Positions 24,731 through 33,776 of a stretch of 64,000 nt of DNA are shown one piece after another. Both the position numbers and the translations under genes were made by a program. Source of the DNA: Pseudomonadota bacterium. GTDB lineage: Archaea > Thermoplasmatota > SW-10-69-26 > JACQPN01 > JAJPHT01. Where the stretch lies: assembly GCA_021325135.1 (NCBI GenBank), contig JAJPHT010000026.1, positions 1 through 64,000 on the forward strand. Reading direction: 5' to 3'. Every line of letters begins with the position of its first letter. Position 1 is the first letter of the stretch. Under the pieces are notes generated by a model. That model was not told the DNA's origin. It worked only from the letters and a program-made list of their open reading frames with translations, and searched no databases.

Positions 24731-27700
24731 ATGGTGAGAGGTGTCCGCAGCGGAGGCCAGTGCCTCCTCGTCCTGCTTCTCATCCTCCCGGCCCTGGCGC
24801 CCCTCGCGGAGGCGCAAGCGGCCCCGCCCGAGTCCGCTCCCTATCTCATCTGCTTCTCGGGCTACCACCTTCGCCCTGGCCAGCCGCAGAGCCCGTGCGT
24901 GGGCAGCGGCAAGGTGAGCCCCACTTCGCCCGCGCCCACGACGCTGGACCCGGCGAACTACTTCGAGGGCGAGGGCGTCTCCATGACGCTCAACGCGCCC
25001 AGCGCGAACCCCGTGCTCTTCACCGTGGCGTGCGTGACCAACTGCCGGCACGTCAACGGCGACACCGGCGGGCGCCTCTACCAAGGGACGTGGGACGGCG
25101 ACACGAGCCACCCCCTGGTCTTCCCCGACCAGTTCACCGACACGACGACGGGCGTCAACGCGCGGGCCGAGCGCGCGGGCACGTACAACAGCACGTGGAC
25201 CGTGAACGCGCAGATCGCGGGCCAGGCGGCGGGCGCCCAGCGCAACTTCGGCACGTGGCTCCTGGACAGCTTCCTGGGGGACAACCTCACCGTGTCGCCC
25301 GGCGAGCAGCACGAGTTCCACATGTACGGCTACTCGGACACGACGCGCCTGACGATCTCTTTGGAGCGCCGCGAGGGCTCCTCGTGGGTGCCGGTCGACC
25401 TCCAGGGCTTCGGCTGCTCGACGGGCGGCGGGGGCCAGACGTGCCGCGGCCGGTACGCCGTGGAGGAGGCCGCGAACCTCCCCGCGTGCGGCGCCGACCT
25501 GGCCTCGTGCTATCGCGTGACCGTGGGCGGAACCGGCAAGGACGTGGAGACCGTCGCGTACCGCGTGGCTCCTGCGCACGTCACGCCCATCATCGGCGTC
25601 ATCACGAGCCCGCCCACCACGGACACGGCGCCCTACGCCACCGTGGAGCGCACGCAGAACGTCACCCTCGGCGTCGTCCTGGGCTACCCGGGCGGCGACC
25701 GTGCCTTCCGCGTGCCGCTCACCGACGACAAGGTGCCCGTGGACGCCATCACCAACGGGCGCAACCTCCGCATGGTCGTCACGCGGCAGGACTTCCCCAC
25801 GCCCGCGCAGGTGGCGACGGTGCCCCTCTCCTACGTGCCCGCGCAGCAGCGCTGGGTGGGCACGTGGACGCCCCCGCGCGACGCGCCCACCAACGGATCG
25901 CTGGTGGCGTACCGCTTCAGCCTCGCCGAGACGCGCGACCTGTGGGGGAACCGCGTGGACGCCCGCGACCTGGCGAACTACACGCTCGCCCCCGCCACGC
26001 TGGCAATCGACGTGGTGAGGAGCTTCGACGCGCTTCCGCGCACCGACGAGGGCGACGTCGCGCTGGCCATCCGCTATCACGACGGCGAGCTCTACACCGA
26101 CAAGACCAACGCGTCGCCGCTGACGGGCTGCTTCGTGCAGGACGCGCAGACGACCACCTCGTGCGGCTCGGCGAAGGCCTCCGAGCGCGTGACGCTCGCC
26201 TACGAGGACGGGCTCTGGCACGCGCGCCATCGCGACCCCGTGGACTTCACGCCCCTGGGCGCGTACAAGTTCCTCCTCACCCAGGACAACGACACCTGGG
26301 GCAACACCGTGCCCGGCACGCTCGCGCTCCCCTACCAGGTCGTCGTGGGCTCGCCGCGCGTCAGCTTCTACACCGTCTTCCAGGGCTCGACGGGCGACCC
26401 CATCGTGCGCGCGGACGACACGCTCTTCCTCGATGCGGACATCACCTACGGCGACGGCAGCGCGTTCAACAACACCGTCGTCCCCAACCCGGACGGCCAC
26501 TCGGCCACGCTCACGGCGTACGTCACCAAGCGCAACCTCGACGGCGTGGCCGTCTCCACGGTGCCCGTGACGCTGCGCGGCGAGTCTTACGGCCCCCACT
26601 GGTCGGGCGCCATGCCCATCCGCTCCAACAATTCCGACTCGCCCCTGGGCGTCTGGACCGTGGCGCTGGACGTGGCGGACAACCAGACGACGCCCAACGT
26701 CAACCACACCGTCTTCAACCGCACGGTGATCGGCGCGCCTCTGGACTTCCACGAGGACTCGGCCCCCTTCGACGCGGAGATCGGGAACCACACGCGCATG
26801 CGCTTCTCCGTCTCCCGCGCGGGCATCGATGATTCCGGCGCCATCGACATGGGCCGGACGCTCAACGTGCTACTCTACCGCTGGGACCCCGTGAAGCGCG
26901 CCACCGTGGGTGACCCCGTGGCGAAGCTCGTGCCCCCGTACAACCCGGACTACCACGCCTACGCCATCGACTACCAGGTGCCCCCGGAGCTGTTCGACGG
27001 AACGTTCGTCTTCGTCGTGCGCGGAGGCGACCGCGACGGGAACGACCTCCTCGCCGACGCCGTGTCGCACCCCTTCCGCACCTACGCCTCGCCCCGCGAG
27101 CGCTCCGTGGTCACGCAGCCCGCCGTCTCCCTCCAGCGCGGCGACGAGGCCACCGTCGTCTTCGACGGCCTCGTGGGCGACACGGGGCCCGACGGCTCGG
27201 GCGATCCCGTGGTCCACGTCGACTACTACAACCCCAACACGCACCAGTGGGAGGGCAAGGCGTTCGACGTCTCCTCCCCCGACGCGGCCCCCAACCACCT
27301 GGGCGTCTTCCCGGTCACCATCGACACCAACGTGGGCGTGTACCGCTTCGTCCTCGAAGGGCGCCAGGCGGACCGCCACCTCGTCACGGCCATCAGCCAG
27401 AACTTCACCGTGCTGCCCGCCGACGTGAGCCGCATCCTCTTCGACGCGCCCCCCGAGAGCGTGAGCAAGGGCGCGACCTTCGGCTTCTCCTTCGAGCGCC
27501 AGCCGGGCGACGTCATCTTCCGCCAGACCGTCTACTTCGAGGGGCGCCCCGCCGAGGCGCAGCCCCCGTCGCTCTCGACGGACGCGAACCTCTTCAACGG
27601 AAGCTGGGCCGTCCCCTTCTCGGCGCCCGCGGGCAAGTACACGCTCCGCTTCCAGGGCAACGACCGCAGCGGGAACCACATCGACGTGGTCCTGCCGCCC

Positions 27701-28819
27701 ATCGACGTGCTCGCGGCGCAGCTCGCCGGCAAGGTCATCGGCAACCCCGCGCGCACCGTCGCCCGCGGCGCGGCCGCCACCGTGCTCTTCGGCGTCACGT
27801 ACCCCACCGGCGAGTTCTACCAGGACCCCGGCACGCCCCACGCCTCCGTCTACAACGCCAGCGGGCTCGTGGCCGACGCCGCCGTCACGCGCCAGGGGCT
27901 CACCTTCCAGGCGTCGTGGACGCCCCCCGCGCAGGCCGACGCCACCGTGGACTACTGGTTCGAGATGTCGGGCGAGGCCGGCGGCGGCAACGAGTTCCCC
28001 ACCCTCCAGAGCTCCCACTTCCGCCTGGCGCCGGGAAGCTTCGAGCGCGGCGCCGCGGCCGACGTGCCCGAGGACAACACGCGCGGCGCCCGCATCACGT
28101 ACCAGGTCCCCCTGGGCGACGCGGACCAGTTCGCGCAGTTCAGCCTCGAATACTACGGCACCACCAGCGACGTGAGCGGCCAGGTCTTCGGCACGCGCGA
28201 CCCCACCAGCGTCACCCCCCTCGCGCACACCCTCGACCCCTCCACGGGCCGCTACGTCGCGAGCTTCATCACCGACCAGCAGACGCCCCCCGGCTCGTAC
28301 CGCATCGTGATGAAGGGGCAGGACAAGTTCGGCAACGAGGTCGTCAGCAAGAGCAAGCCCTTCCTGCTGCGCACCTCCAGCGTCACCGTCTCGTGGGACC
28401 AGGTGCTCGCCCAGGGCTCCCTCCAGGAGGGGAAGCCGTTCACGGCGAGCTTCGTCGCCAAGTACCAGAACGGCCTCGTCATGGACGACACCCTGGGCAA
28501 GCCCAGCGTCGCGCTGCTCGTGGACAACAAGCCCAGCCGCGTGCGCCCCGACGTCTCCTACGCCAACGGCCACTGGGTCCTCACGTGGGACGCGCCCTCC
28601 GACCTCCCCCGCGGCGCGTACATCTTCACCGTGGGCGGCACCGACTTCTCCGGCAACCAGATCCTCACCAGCCAGGAGAACGCGGTCAACTACGACCCCA
28701 GCTTCTCCCAGAGCGTCGCCAAGGTCGTGCCCCACCTCCTCCCCGCCCCCGAGCCCGCCCTGGTCCTCGGGGCCCTCGCCGCGCTGGCCCTCGCGTGGCG
28801 GCGTCGCGCGGGCCGGTGA
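24731..28819 (+). CDS. giant secreted protein with Ig-like repeats and PEP-type C-terminal anchor
   Basis: This 1362-residue protein has a signal peptide (residues 10-30, LLVLLLILPALAPLAEAQA) and a long extracytoplasmic region that reads as a chain of beta-sandwich domains of about 110-130 residues. Recurring features are GxY-x-F segments near domain ends, WxxP-x(n)-A/G-x-Y turns and QDxxGN/DxxGN loops. Many sequons are present (NST, NLT, NVT, NHT, NFT). It ends with PAPEPALVLGALAALALAWRR, a short Pro-Glu-Pro motif, hydrophobic helix and Arg cluster resembling PEP/PEF/PGF-CTERM sorting tails. An archaeosortase would be expected elsewhere in the genome. A GGTTAAG element lies about 30 nt before the ATG. 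It is a likely surface-layer or adhesion protein. Confidence 0.82.
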   Translation: MVRGVRSGGQCLLVLLLILPALAPLAEAQAAPPESAPYLICFSGYHLRPGQPQSPCVGSGKVSPTSPAPTTLDPANYFEGEGVSMTLNAPSANPVLFTVACVTNCRHVNGDTGGRLYQGTWDGDTSHPLVFPDQFTDTTTGVNARAERAGTYNSTWTVNAQIAGQAAGAQRNFGTWLLDSFLGDNLTVSPGEQHEFHMYGYSDTTRLTISLERREGSSWVPVDLQGFGCSTGGGGQTCRGRYAVEEAANLPACGADLASCYRVTVGGTGKDVETVAYRVAPAHVTPIIGVITSPPTTDTAPYATVERTQNVTLGVVLGYPGGDRAFRVPLTDDKVPVDAITNGRNLRMVVTRQDFPTPAQVATVPLSYVPAQQRWVGTWTPPRDAPTNGSLVAYRFSLAETRDLWGNRVDARDLANYTLAPATLAIDVVRSFDALPRTDEGDVALAIRYHDGELYTDKTNASPLTGCFVQDAQTTTSCGSAKASERVTLAYEDGLWHARHRDPVDFTPLGAYKFLLTQDNDTWGNTVPGTLALPYQVVVGSPRVSFYTVFQGSTGDPIVRADDTLFLDADITYGDGSAFNNTVVPNPDGHSATLTAYVTKRNLDGVAVSTVPVTLRGESYGPHWSGAMPIRSNNSDSPLGVWTVALDVADNQTTPNVNHTVFNRTVIGAPLDFHEDSAPFDAEIGNHTRMRFSVSRAGIDDSGAIDMGRTLNVLLYRWDPVKRATVGDPVAKLVPPYNPDYHAYAIDYQVPPELFDGTFVFVVRGGDRDGNDLLADAVSHPFRTYASPRERSVVTQPAVSLQRGDEATVVFDGLVGDTGPDGSGDPVVHVDYYNPNTHQWEGKAFDVSSPDAAPNHLGVFPVTIDTNVGVYRFVLEGRQADRHLVTAISQNFTVLPADVSRILFDAPPESVSKGATFGFSFERQPGDVIFRQTVYFEGRPAEAQPPSLSTDANLFNGSWAVPFSAPAGKYTLRFQGNDRSGNHIDVVLPPIDVLAAQLAGKVIGNPARTVARGAAATVLFGVTYPTGEFYQDPGTPHASVYNASGLVADAAVTRQGLTFQASWTPPAQADATVDYWFEMSGEAGGGNEFPTLQSSHFRLAPGSFERGAAADVPEDNTRGARITYQVPLGDADQFAQFSLEYYGTTSDVSGQVFGTRDPTSVTPLAHTLDPSTGRYVASFITDQQTPPGSYRIVMKGQDKFGNEVVSKSKPFLLRTSSVTVSWDQVLAQGSLQEGKPFTASFVAKYQNGLVMDDTLGKPSVALLVDNKPSRVRPDVSYANGHWVLTWDAPSDLPRGAYIFTVGGTDFSGNQILTSQENAVNYDPSFSQSVAKVVPHLLPAPEPALVLGALAALALAWRRRAGR

Positions 28820-28943
28820 GGGCCCAGCCCCGGACGATCCTCTCGGGGCGGACACCCGTCACGCCGTCCCCGGAAGGCGGCCTCCCACCGGGCGCGGGGA
28901 GCGCGTGTCACCCCCGACGGTAAGGAGGTGTCACACAATCTTT

Positions 28944-29069
28944 ATGACCACTTGGACGACCCCTGGCGCCAGAGCAAGCGGAGCACCTTCGAGGCCGTTG
29001 CCCAAGTCTGGCCTCGAACCGGGAGTTGCCCCCCGGGCCCGCTTGAAGAGAGACCAGGTGTCCCCATGA
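28944..29069 (+). CDS. possible small leader ORF before TrmB-1
   Basis: This ATG-started frame of 41 codons ends in a TGA that overlaps the ATG of the TrmB gene (ATGA at 29066-29069). A GGAGGTG site lies 13 nt upstream, rather far. The peptide (MTTWTTPGARASGAPSR and on) is polar and low in complexity. It may be a translated leader or chance. It is one of several small ORFs with tight start/stop contacts in this region. Confidence 0.3.
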   Translation: MTTWTTPGARASGAPSRPLPKSGLEPGVAPRARLKRDQVSP

Positions 29070-29950
29070 CCGTCAACCCCCAGCGCATCTCGCGCCTGCA
29101 GGAGCACGGACTGACCGAGTACGAGGCCCGCGCGTACCTCGCCCTTCTGGAGCTGGAGAACTCCGAGGCGAGCCCCATCGCGGACCTCGCCCGCGTCCCC
29201 CGCACGAAGATCTACCAGGCCTTGGACGGCCTGGAGGCCAAGAAGCTCCTCGCCGTCATCCCCGACCGCCCGAAGCGATATCAGGTGCAGCCCATCGCGT
29301 CGTACATCGACTCGCTGGAGCAGTCGTTCCGCGCCCGCGCGGACACGCTTGGCACCGCGAAGGACGTCCTCGTCGAGGAGTTCGCCCCCAAGGGGCGCGT
29401 CCAGATGGAGCGCTCCGGCGGCTTCGTCGTCCTCAAGGGGCGCGCCAACATCAGCAGCAAGCTCTGCGAGCTCGTGGCGCGCGCCAACGCGGACTTCGCC
29501 GTGGCCACCAGCGCCATGGGCGCGCACCGCCTCGCGTACCACCACGACCTCCTGGAGCAGGCCGCGGGCCGCGGCGCCGCCGTGCGCGTGCTCGCCCCCG
29601 CCACCGCCGAGAACGACGAGGCCATGCAGGCCATGGCGCCGCGCGCCGACGTGCGCCACGCGCTGGTGGACCTGGGCGCGGTCACCCTCGCCTTCGTCGA
29701 CGACAAGGAGGTCATCCTCGTGCACCACGTGCCCGACGACCGCCACTACTTCCAGGGCGCCGACGTCGCCCTCTGGAGCGACGACCCCGCCATCGTGAGC
29801 AGCCTCAAGGCGCTCTTCACCCTGGGCTGGGGCCTGTCGGTCCCCTACGCCGAGCGCCACACCGCGGCGCAGCGCAAGGCCGACCCCGTCGTCGCCAGCA
29901 TCGTCGAGAACCTCGGCCGCGAGGCGAAGCGCCTCGCCATCACCGCGTGA
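29066..29950 (+). CDS. TrmB-family transcriptional regulator 1
   Basis: This 294-residue protein has an N-terminal TrmB winged helix (HGLTEYEARAYLALLE, VPRTKIYQALDGL, KRYQV), a coiled segment and a C-terminal effector domain (about 100-290). TrmB regulators are archaeal sugar-responsive activators or repressors, though this effector domain may bind something else. It is related to the second TrmB protein at 31108-31941 (shared VLKGR, HHVPDD/HYVPDD and IWSDD/LWSDD motifs). An AGGTG site lies 5 nt before the ATG. The surrounding secreted proteins are likely targets. Confidence 0.9.
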   Translation: MTVNPQRISRLQEHGLTEYEARAYLALLELENSEASPIADLARVPRTKIYQALDGLEAKKLLAVIPDRPKRYQVQPIASYIDSLEQSFRARADTLGTAKDVLVEEFAPKGRVQMERSGGFVVLKGRANISSKLCELVARANADFAVATSAMGAHRLAYHHDLLEQAAGRGAAVRVLAPATAENDEAMQAMAPRADVRHALVDLGAVTLAFVDDKEVILVHHVPDDRHYFQGADVALWSDDPAIVSSLKALFTLGWGLSVPYAERHTAAQRKADPVVASIVENLGREAKRLAITA

Positions 29951-29980
29951 TATCACCGACCCCCCTCCGAGGTCCCTCCC

Positions 29981-30145
29981 ATGGACGAGCGCTCGAACAC
30001 CCCCTGCCGCGTGGACGCGGCCTTCGTCACCCCCAGCGGTGGGAAGGCCCCGTCCCAGCCGGCCGTGAGGGTGGAGCGTTCTATCCGCGCGAAGGACTCG
30101 GTGTCCCCGACGAGCGCGACCTCCCTCCCCCGGAGGCTGGCCTGA
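29981..30145 (+). CDS. possible 54-residue small protein abutting secreted protein A
   Basis: An ATG preceded by GAGGT at 7 nt opens a 54-codon frame whose stop codon directly abuts the ATG at 30146. The peptide is polar, with one Cys and many Ser/Arg residues. It has no motif. Tight coupling and a good ribosome site make translation plausible, but the amino-acid composition is not convincing. Confidence 0.35.
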   Translation: MDERSNTPCRVDAAFVTPSGGKAPSQPAVRVERSIRAKDSVSPTSATSLPRRLA

Positions 30146-30970
30146 ATGAAGATCGCGACCCCGAGGCTGAGCCCCAAGACGAAGGCAGCCCTAGCGGTCG
30201 CGCTGGCCCTCCTCCTGTGGATACCCCAGGGCATCTCCGAAGACACGCAGCCCGTCGTCACGGGCCACTCCACGTTCTACAACGGCGAGCGCTACGACCC
30301 CTGCATGGCCAGCGTGGCCGGCATCGTGCGCAGCCGCGTCATGTGGTTCAACGACCAGGTGCTCATGGAGCGATATCCCGGAAAGGGCACGTACGTCTAC
30401 ATCACCGAGCACGGCGGGATGGACCCCTCCTCCGCCGGCGTCCTCTACTCGCAGGGCGTGACCTACAACTTCGTCGACCCCAACGGCGCCGCGTGGAGCG
30501 TGCAGGAGCTCTACATGGACCCCGCCAATTACAGCGCGAGCCCCACGGCCAACGTGGGCACGGGGAACCCGACCCAGGCCACGCAGCCGCCCGTCGCGAA
30601 GGTCGACTCCCACCGCCAGTACGTCTGGGTCGTCGAGCTGGCCGCGACGCCCGTCTACGACCAGTTCCCGGGCGGCGACTCGCACACGTACTACAACTTC
30701 CTGGACATGGTCGACACGTGCAAGTTCAACAACAACACGGCGACCTACGCCGCGACGATCACGCACACGGGCGACGAGCCCGGCCACGTCGCGGACGGCC
30801 CGCGCGACCACACCCACGAGGTCTGGAACGCGGACATCTACCTGGGCACCGCGCCCAACGTCGTCCTCGCGGGCGAGGCCAACAACCCCGTCCCGGGCTA
30901 CACGACCTCGTGGGCCACCGACGGGAACGCCGCCGACGCCGGAAGCGGCTCAGGAGCCACGAGCAGATGA
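30146..30970 (+). CDS. secreted protein A of the WFNDQ family
   Basis: This 274-residue protein has an N-terminal signal helix (ALAVALALLLWIPQGIS) and a soluble extracytoplasmic domain. Diagnostic segments are RVMWFNDQVLM, NFVDPNGAAW, QYVWVVELAA and DHTHEVWNADIYLG. The same ordered set is found in the 492-residue protein at 32186-33664, so the two are homologous. Histidines in DHTHE and GDSHTYYNF could bind metal. No known family is recognised. A GGAGG site lies 9 nt upstream. The gene is bracketed by two TrmB regulators. Confidence 0.72.
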   Translation: MKIATPRLSPKTKAALAVALALLLWIPQGISEDTQPVVTGHSTFYNGERYDPCMASVAGIVRSRVMWFNDQVLMERYPGKGTYVYITEHGGMDPSSAGVLYSQGVTYNFVDPNGAAWSVQELYMDPANYSASPTANVGTGNPTQATQPPVAKVDSHRQYVWVVELAATPVYDQFPGGDSHTYYNFLDMVDTCKFNNNTATYAATITHTGDEPGHVADGPRDHTHEVWNADIYLGTAPNVVLAGEANNPVPGYTTSWATDGNAADAGSGSGATSR

Positions 30971-31107
30971 TCGACTTCCCCTTCACCAGCGCCTTCGCCG
31001 TGCTGCCACACGGCGAGCCCTCGGGGGCCCTCCCGGCTTACGCCGGGCCCTTTCCCGAGGACGTTGCCGAGGCGCGCAACCGCAAGCCGACAAGAGGTGT
31101 TGCCTGA
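30967..31107 (+). CDS. possible 46-residue small protein linking secreted protein A and TrmB-2
   Basis: The ATG overlaps the stop codon of secreted protein A (ATGA) and the TGA abuts the ATG of TrmB-2. The peptide (MIDFPFTSAFAVLPHGEPSG and on) has mixed composition and could fold poorly. Perfect head-to-tail contacts suggest translational coupling through the frame, whether or not the peptide matters. Confidence 0.4.
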   Translation: MIDFPFTSAFAVLPHGEPSGALPAYAGPFPEDVAEARNRKPTRGVA

Positions 31108-31941
31108 ATGGCTACGAACGGAGACCGCATCGAGAAGATGATGGAGTACGGGCTCACGGAGTACGAAGCCCGCACCTACCTCGCCCTGCTCCAGCTGGGC
31201 GTGGCCAGTGCGCGCGACGTCGCGAACATGAGCCGCGTGCCCAGGACGAAGATCTACAGCGTCCTGGACGACCTTCACGCGAAGCAGCTCGCGGAGATCA
31301 TCCCCGAGAGGCCCAAGAAGTACGGCGTCGTGCCCTTCGACGTGTACCTGCGCCAGTTCGAGCGCGAGTACAAGACGAAGCTCGCCAAGATCGAGGAGGA
31401 CAAGAAGCTCCTCATGGCCGCCTTCGCCAGCAAGGAGGGCGGCGGGCCCGACAAGGCCGGCAGCTTCCAGGTCCTCAAGGGCAGGAAGAACGTCCTCAAC
31501 CGCAAGTACGAGATGGTGGGCCGCGCCAACGTCGAGATCCTCGAGATGGGGACCGAGTTCAGCGCGGTCCGCATGGGCTACTACATGCCCCTCCTCAAGG
31601 AGCGCGCGCGCCTCGGCGCCAAGCTCCGCCTCCTCGTCCCCGTCACGGAGACGAACAAGGAGAACGTCGAGGAGTTCGCGACGGTGGGCGAGGTCAAGTC
31701 CAACCCGTCCAAGAGCCCCGGCAGCGTCATCCTCGTGGTGGACGACGCCGAGGTCCTCATCTGCCACTACGTCCCCGACGACGAGCACCTCTTCAAGGGA
31801 GAGGACATCGCCATCTGGTCCGACGACAAGGCCATCGTGCGCGACATGAAGGGCACGATCCTGGCCAACTGGGACGGCGCCGCCACCGCCGTCCCCGTCG
31901 AGACCACGGCGAAGGCCATCCCCATCCGGAGGGAGCTCTGA
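31108..31941 (+). CDS. TrmB-family transcriptional regulator 2
   Basis: This 277-residue TrmB-type regulator has YGLTEYEARTYLALLQLG and VPRTKIYSVLDDL in the winged helix, then a Lys-rich coiled segment (FEREYKTKLAKIEEDKK) and an effector domain with VLKGRKNV, HYVPDDEHLF and IWSDDKAI. It is paralogous to TrmB-1 and probably arose by duplication together with the neighbouring secreted protein. A GAGGTG site lies 8 nt before the ATG, inside the preceding small frame. Confidence 0.9.
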   Translation: MATNGDRIEKMMEYGLTEYEARTYLALLQLGVASARDVANMSRVPRTKIYSVLDDLHAKQLAEIIPERPKKYGVVPFDVYLRQFEREYKTKLAKIEEDKKLLMAAFASKEGGGPDKAGSFQVLKGRKNVLNRKYEMVGRANVEILEMGTEFSAVRMGYYMPLLKERARLGAKLRLLVPVTETNKENVEEFATVGEVKSNPSKSPGSVILVVDDAEVLICHYVPDDEHLFKGEDIAIWSDDKAIVRDMKGTILANWDGAATAVPVETTAKAIPIRREL

Positions 31942-31943
31942 GC

Positions 31944-32162
31944 ATGCAGGTCGTGGCTCGCCCGCCGCAGCCCGCCGGTTGTGGAGCCGAAATCGGACGC
32001 CTTGTCTCCCCCAAAGGTGACAACGGACCGATTATGGCCCGGCAGACCGGCTGCGGAGACCGAAGTGGAGGCGAATGCGTGAACCCCGTTGAGGCCGTGG
32101 GCAGCGTGCCCCGGGTCCCCCTTGGGCGATCCTCGCGGGTGAGCCACTTCTACGCAATCTGA
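31944..32162 (+). CDS. possible 72-residue small protein after TrmB-2
   Basis: This frame begins two bases after the TrmB-2 stop codon and ends 23 bp before the next gene. It encodes 72 residues with three Cys (two as GCG), no membrane helix and no known motif. Composition differs from well-supported genes nearby. The 244-bp gap may instead be an untranslated region carrying the promoter of secreted protein B. Confidence 0.25.
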   Translation: MQVVARPPQPAGCGAEIGRLVSPKGDNGPIMARQTGCGDRSGGECVNPVEAVGSVPRVPLGRSSRVSHFYAI

Positions 32163-32185
32163 GGCAATAAGGAGGTGTCCCCTAC

Positions 32186-33664
32186 ATGGTCAACAAGAGA
32201 ATGCTGGCCGTCGCGGCCGTGCTGGTCCTCGCGGTGCCCGCCTTGGGCGCTGCGGCGACCATCGTCACGGGCCCCGTCCAGGAGCAGCTCGTGGAAGGCC
32301 ACACGGTCTTCACGGTCATCCAGGTCGCGGTCAACAACACGACGGTCTCGGCGAAGTTCGCCGCGGCCGTCGCTGTCCTCGTCCGCGAGCAGACCAACTC
32401 GAATGCCAACTTCCGCTTCCCCGGCGTCCTGTGGTTCAACGACCAGTACCTCGTGAACCCCAGCTCGCCCAGCAGCGGCTCCAACTCGTACCGCTACCCC
32501 TGCGGCGGCGCCGTCATGGCCGTCAACCAGGGCGACCCGGACCCCCGCATGCTCCTCGTGGACGCGGGCGACCGCACGCTGCCCACGGCCACGCGCCAGG
32601 GCGGCTCGGACCACGACCTCGTGACCGGCGTCGGCTACGGCGACAACCGCTCCCTCGTGGGCGTCAACACCGCCAACCCCGACGTCTACACCGACACGGG
32701 CCTGAGCGTGATCCAGGGCGGCGCGGGCTCCGACTACGTGGAGTCCTACACCATCACCGACCCCAACGACCACACCTGGCAGATCGACAAGTACCAGGCC
32801 TACACCCACGACGGCCTGACCAGCGGCACGGGCCAGACCATCTACAACTACCCCGTGTGGGTCGTCAACATCATGGGCGGCCGCGTCTTTATCCCCGACG
32901 ACGGCACCACCAGCTGCCAGCCCTACGTCGACCAGGTCCTCAGCCAGGTCTACGGCACCGCCCCGGTGCCCCCGGCGGACCAGGTGTACCCTGAGGAGCA
33001 GTCCAGAAGTCTCTACTGCAGCACGCCGACCCTCCAGGGCCACGGCAGCCCGCTGGACATGCCCGCGCGCGACCAGCCTGGCGAGCCCTGCAAGACCAAC
33101 TACGTCGAGCCTGCGGGCAACTCGCCCTCGGGCGCCGGCGTCCCTGGTGACAACACCAGCGGCGGCTACTGCTACGACGGGAACGTGCACACGGCGGGCA
33201 CGAACTGCACGGACACGAACCTGTACCCCGTGCGGATTTACAACGCCCTGCTGTACTTCCACTTCGAGGACCTGCACACGACGGGCGTCATCACCCACGA
33301 CGCGTCCAACACGGACACCAACGGCTGTCAGGCGGGCACGGAGTGGGCTTGCCCCAACGGCGACGACAACGCCGAGGGCAACAGCCACCCCTTCAACCCG
33401 TACGGCGACAGCTCGGTGAGCCCCGGCAGCGGCCCCAACACGGCCCAGGCCTGCCCGCCCGCGGCGGAAGGCAGCAACCCCGTGAACCACGGCGGCTCGG
33501 ACGGCAGCAACCTGTGCAACCACTCCCACGCGGTCGCGCAGATTGACCTGTACTTCTCGCCCGCCGGCCGCCCGATGCCCCCGCTCAACCCCCACCCGGG
33601 CGACGCGACGCGGGACTCGGACACCCAGGGCAGCAGCGCGCCCTTCGCGGGCACGGGCCCGTAA
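32186..33664 (+). CDS. secreted protein B of the WFNDQ family
   Basis: This 492-residue secreted protein has a signal peptide (MLAVAAVLVLAVPALGAAA) and no clear membrane anchor. It shares with secreted protein A, in the same order, VLWFNDQYLV, TITDPNDHTW, YPVWVVNIMGG and HSHAVAQIDLYFS. A longer Cys-, Asn- and Gly-rich insertion lies in the second half. A strong GGAGGTG site lies 8 nt before the ATG, within a TAAGGAGGTGTC segment also found at 28921-28932. A rho-independent-like terminator follows at 33694-33718. Confidence 0.75.
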   Translation: MVNKRMLAVAAVLVLAVPALGAAATIVTGPVQEQLVEGHTVFTVIQVAVNNTTVSAKFAAAVAVLVREQTNSNANFRFPGVLWFNDQYLVNPSSPSSGSNSYRYPCGGAVMAVNQGDPDPRMLLVDAGDRTLPTATRQGGSDHDLVTGVGYGDNRSLVGVNTANPDVYTDTGLSVIQGGAGSDYVESYTITDPNDHTWQIDKYQAYTHDGLTSGTGQTIYNYPVWVVNIMGGRVFIPDDGTTSCQPYVDQVLSQVYGTAPVPPADQVYPEEQSRSLYCSTPTLQGHGSPLDMPARDQPGEPCKTNYVEPAGNSPSGAGVPGDNTSGGYCYDGNVHTAGTNCTDTNLYPVRIYNALLYFHFEDLHTTGVITHDASNTDTNGCQAGTEWACPNGDDNAEGNSHPFNPYGDSSVSPGSGPNTAQACPPAAEGSNPVNHGGSDGSNLCNHSHAVAQIDLYFSPAGRPMPPLNPHPGDATRDSDTQGSSAPFAGTGP

Positions 33665-33693
33665 AACGGGTGCACAGCAAACTTGAATAAGCC

Positions 33694-33718
33694 GGGGAGG
33701 GAGCCAAGCTCCCTCCCC
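33694..33718 (+). terminator. hairpin terminator after secreted protein B
   Basis: An 11-bp perfect stem (GGGGAGGGAGC with GCTCCCTCCCC) closes a 3-nt loop, and a TTTT run follows at about 33729. It lies 30 bp after the stop codon. Confidence 0.7.
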
Positions 33719-33776
33719 GCACCCCATCTTTTCCGATCCTCGAACGCGACACGAAGACGACCCGGAGCGCGACGAC

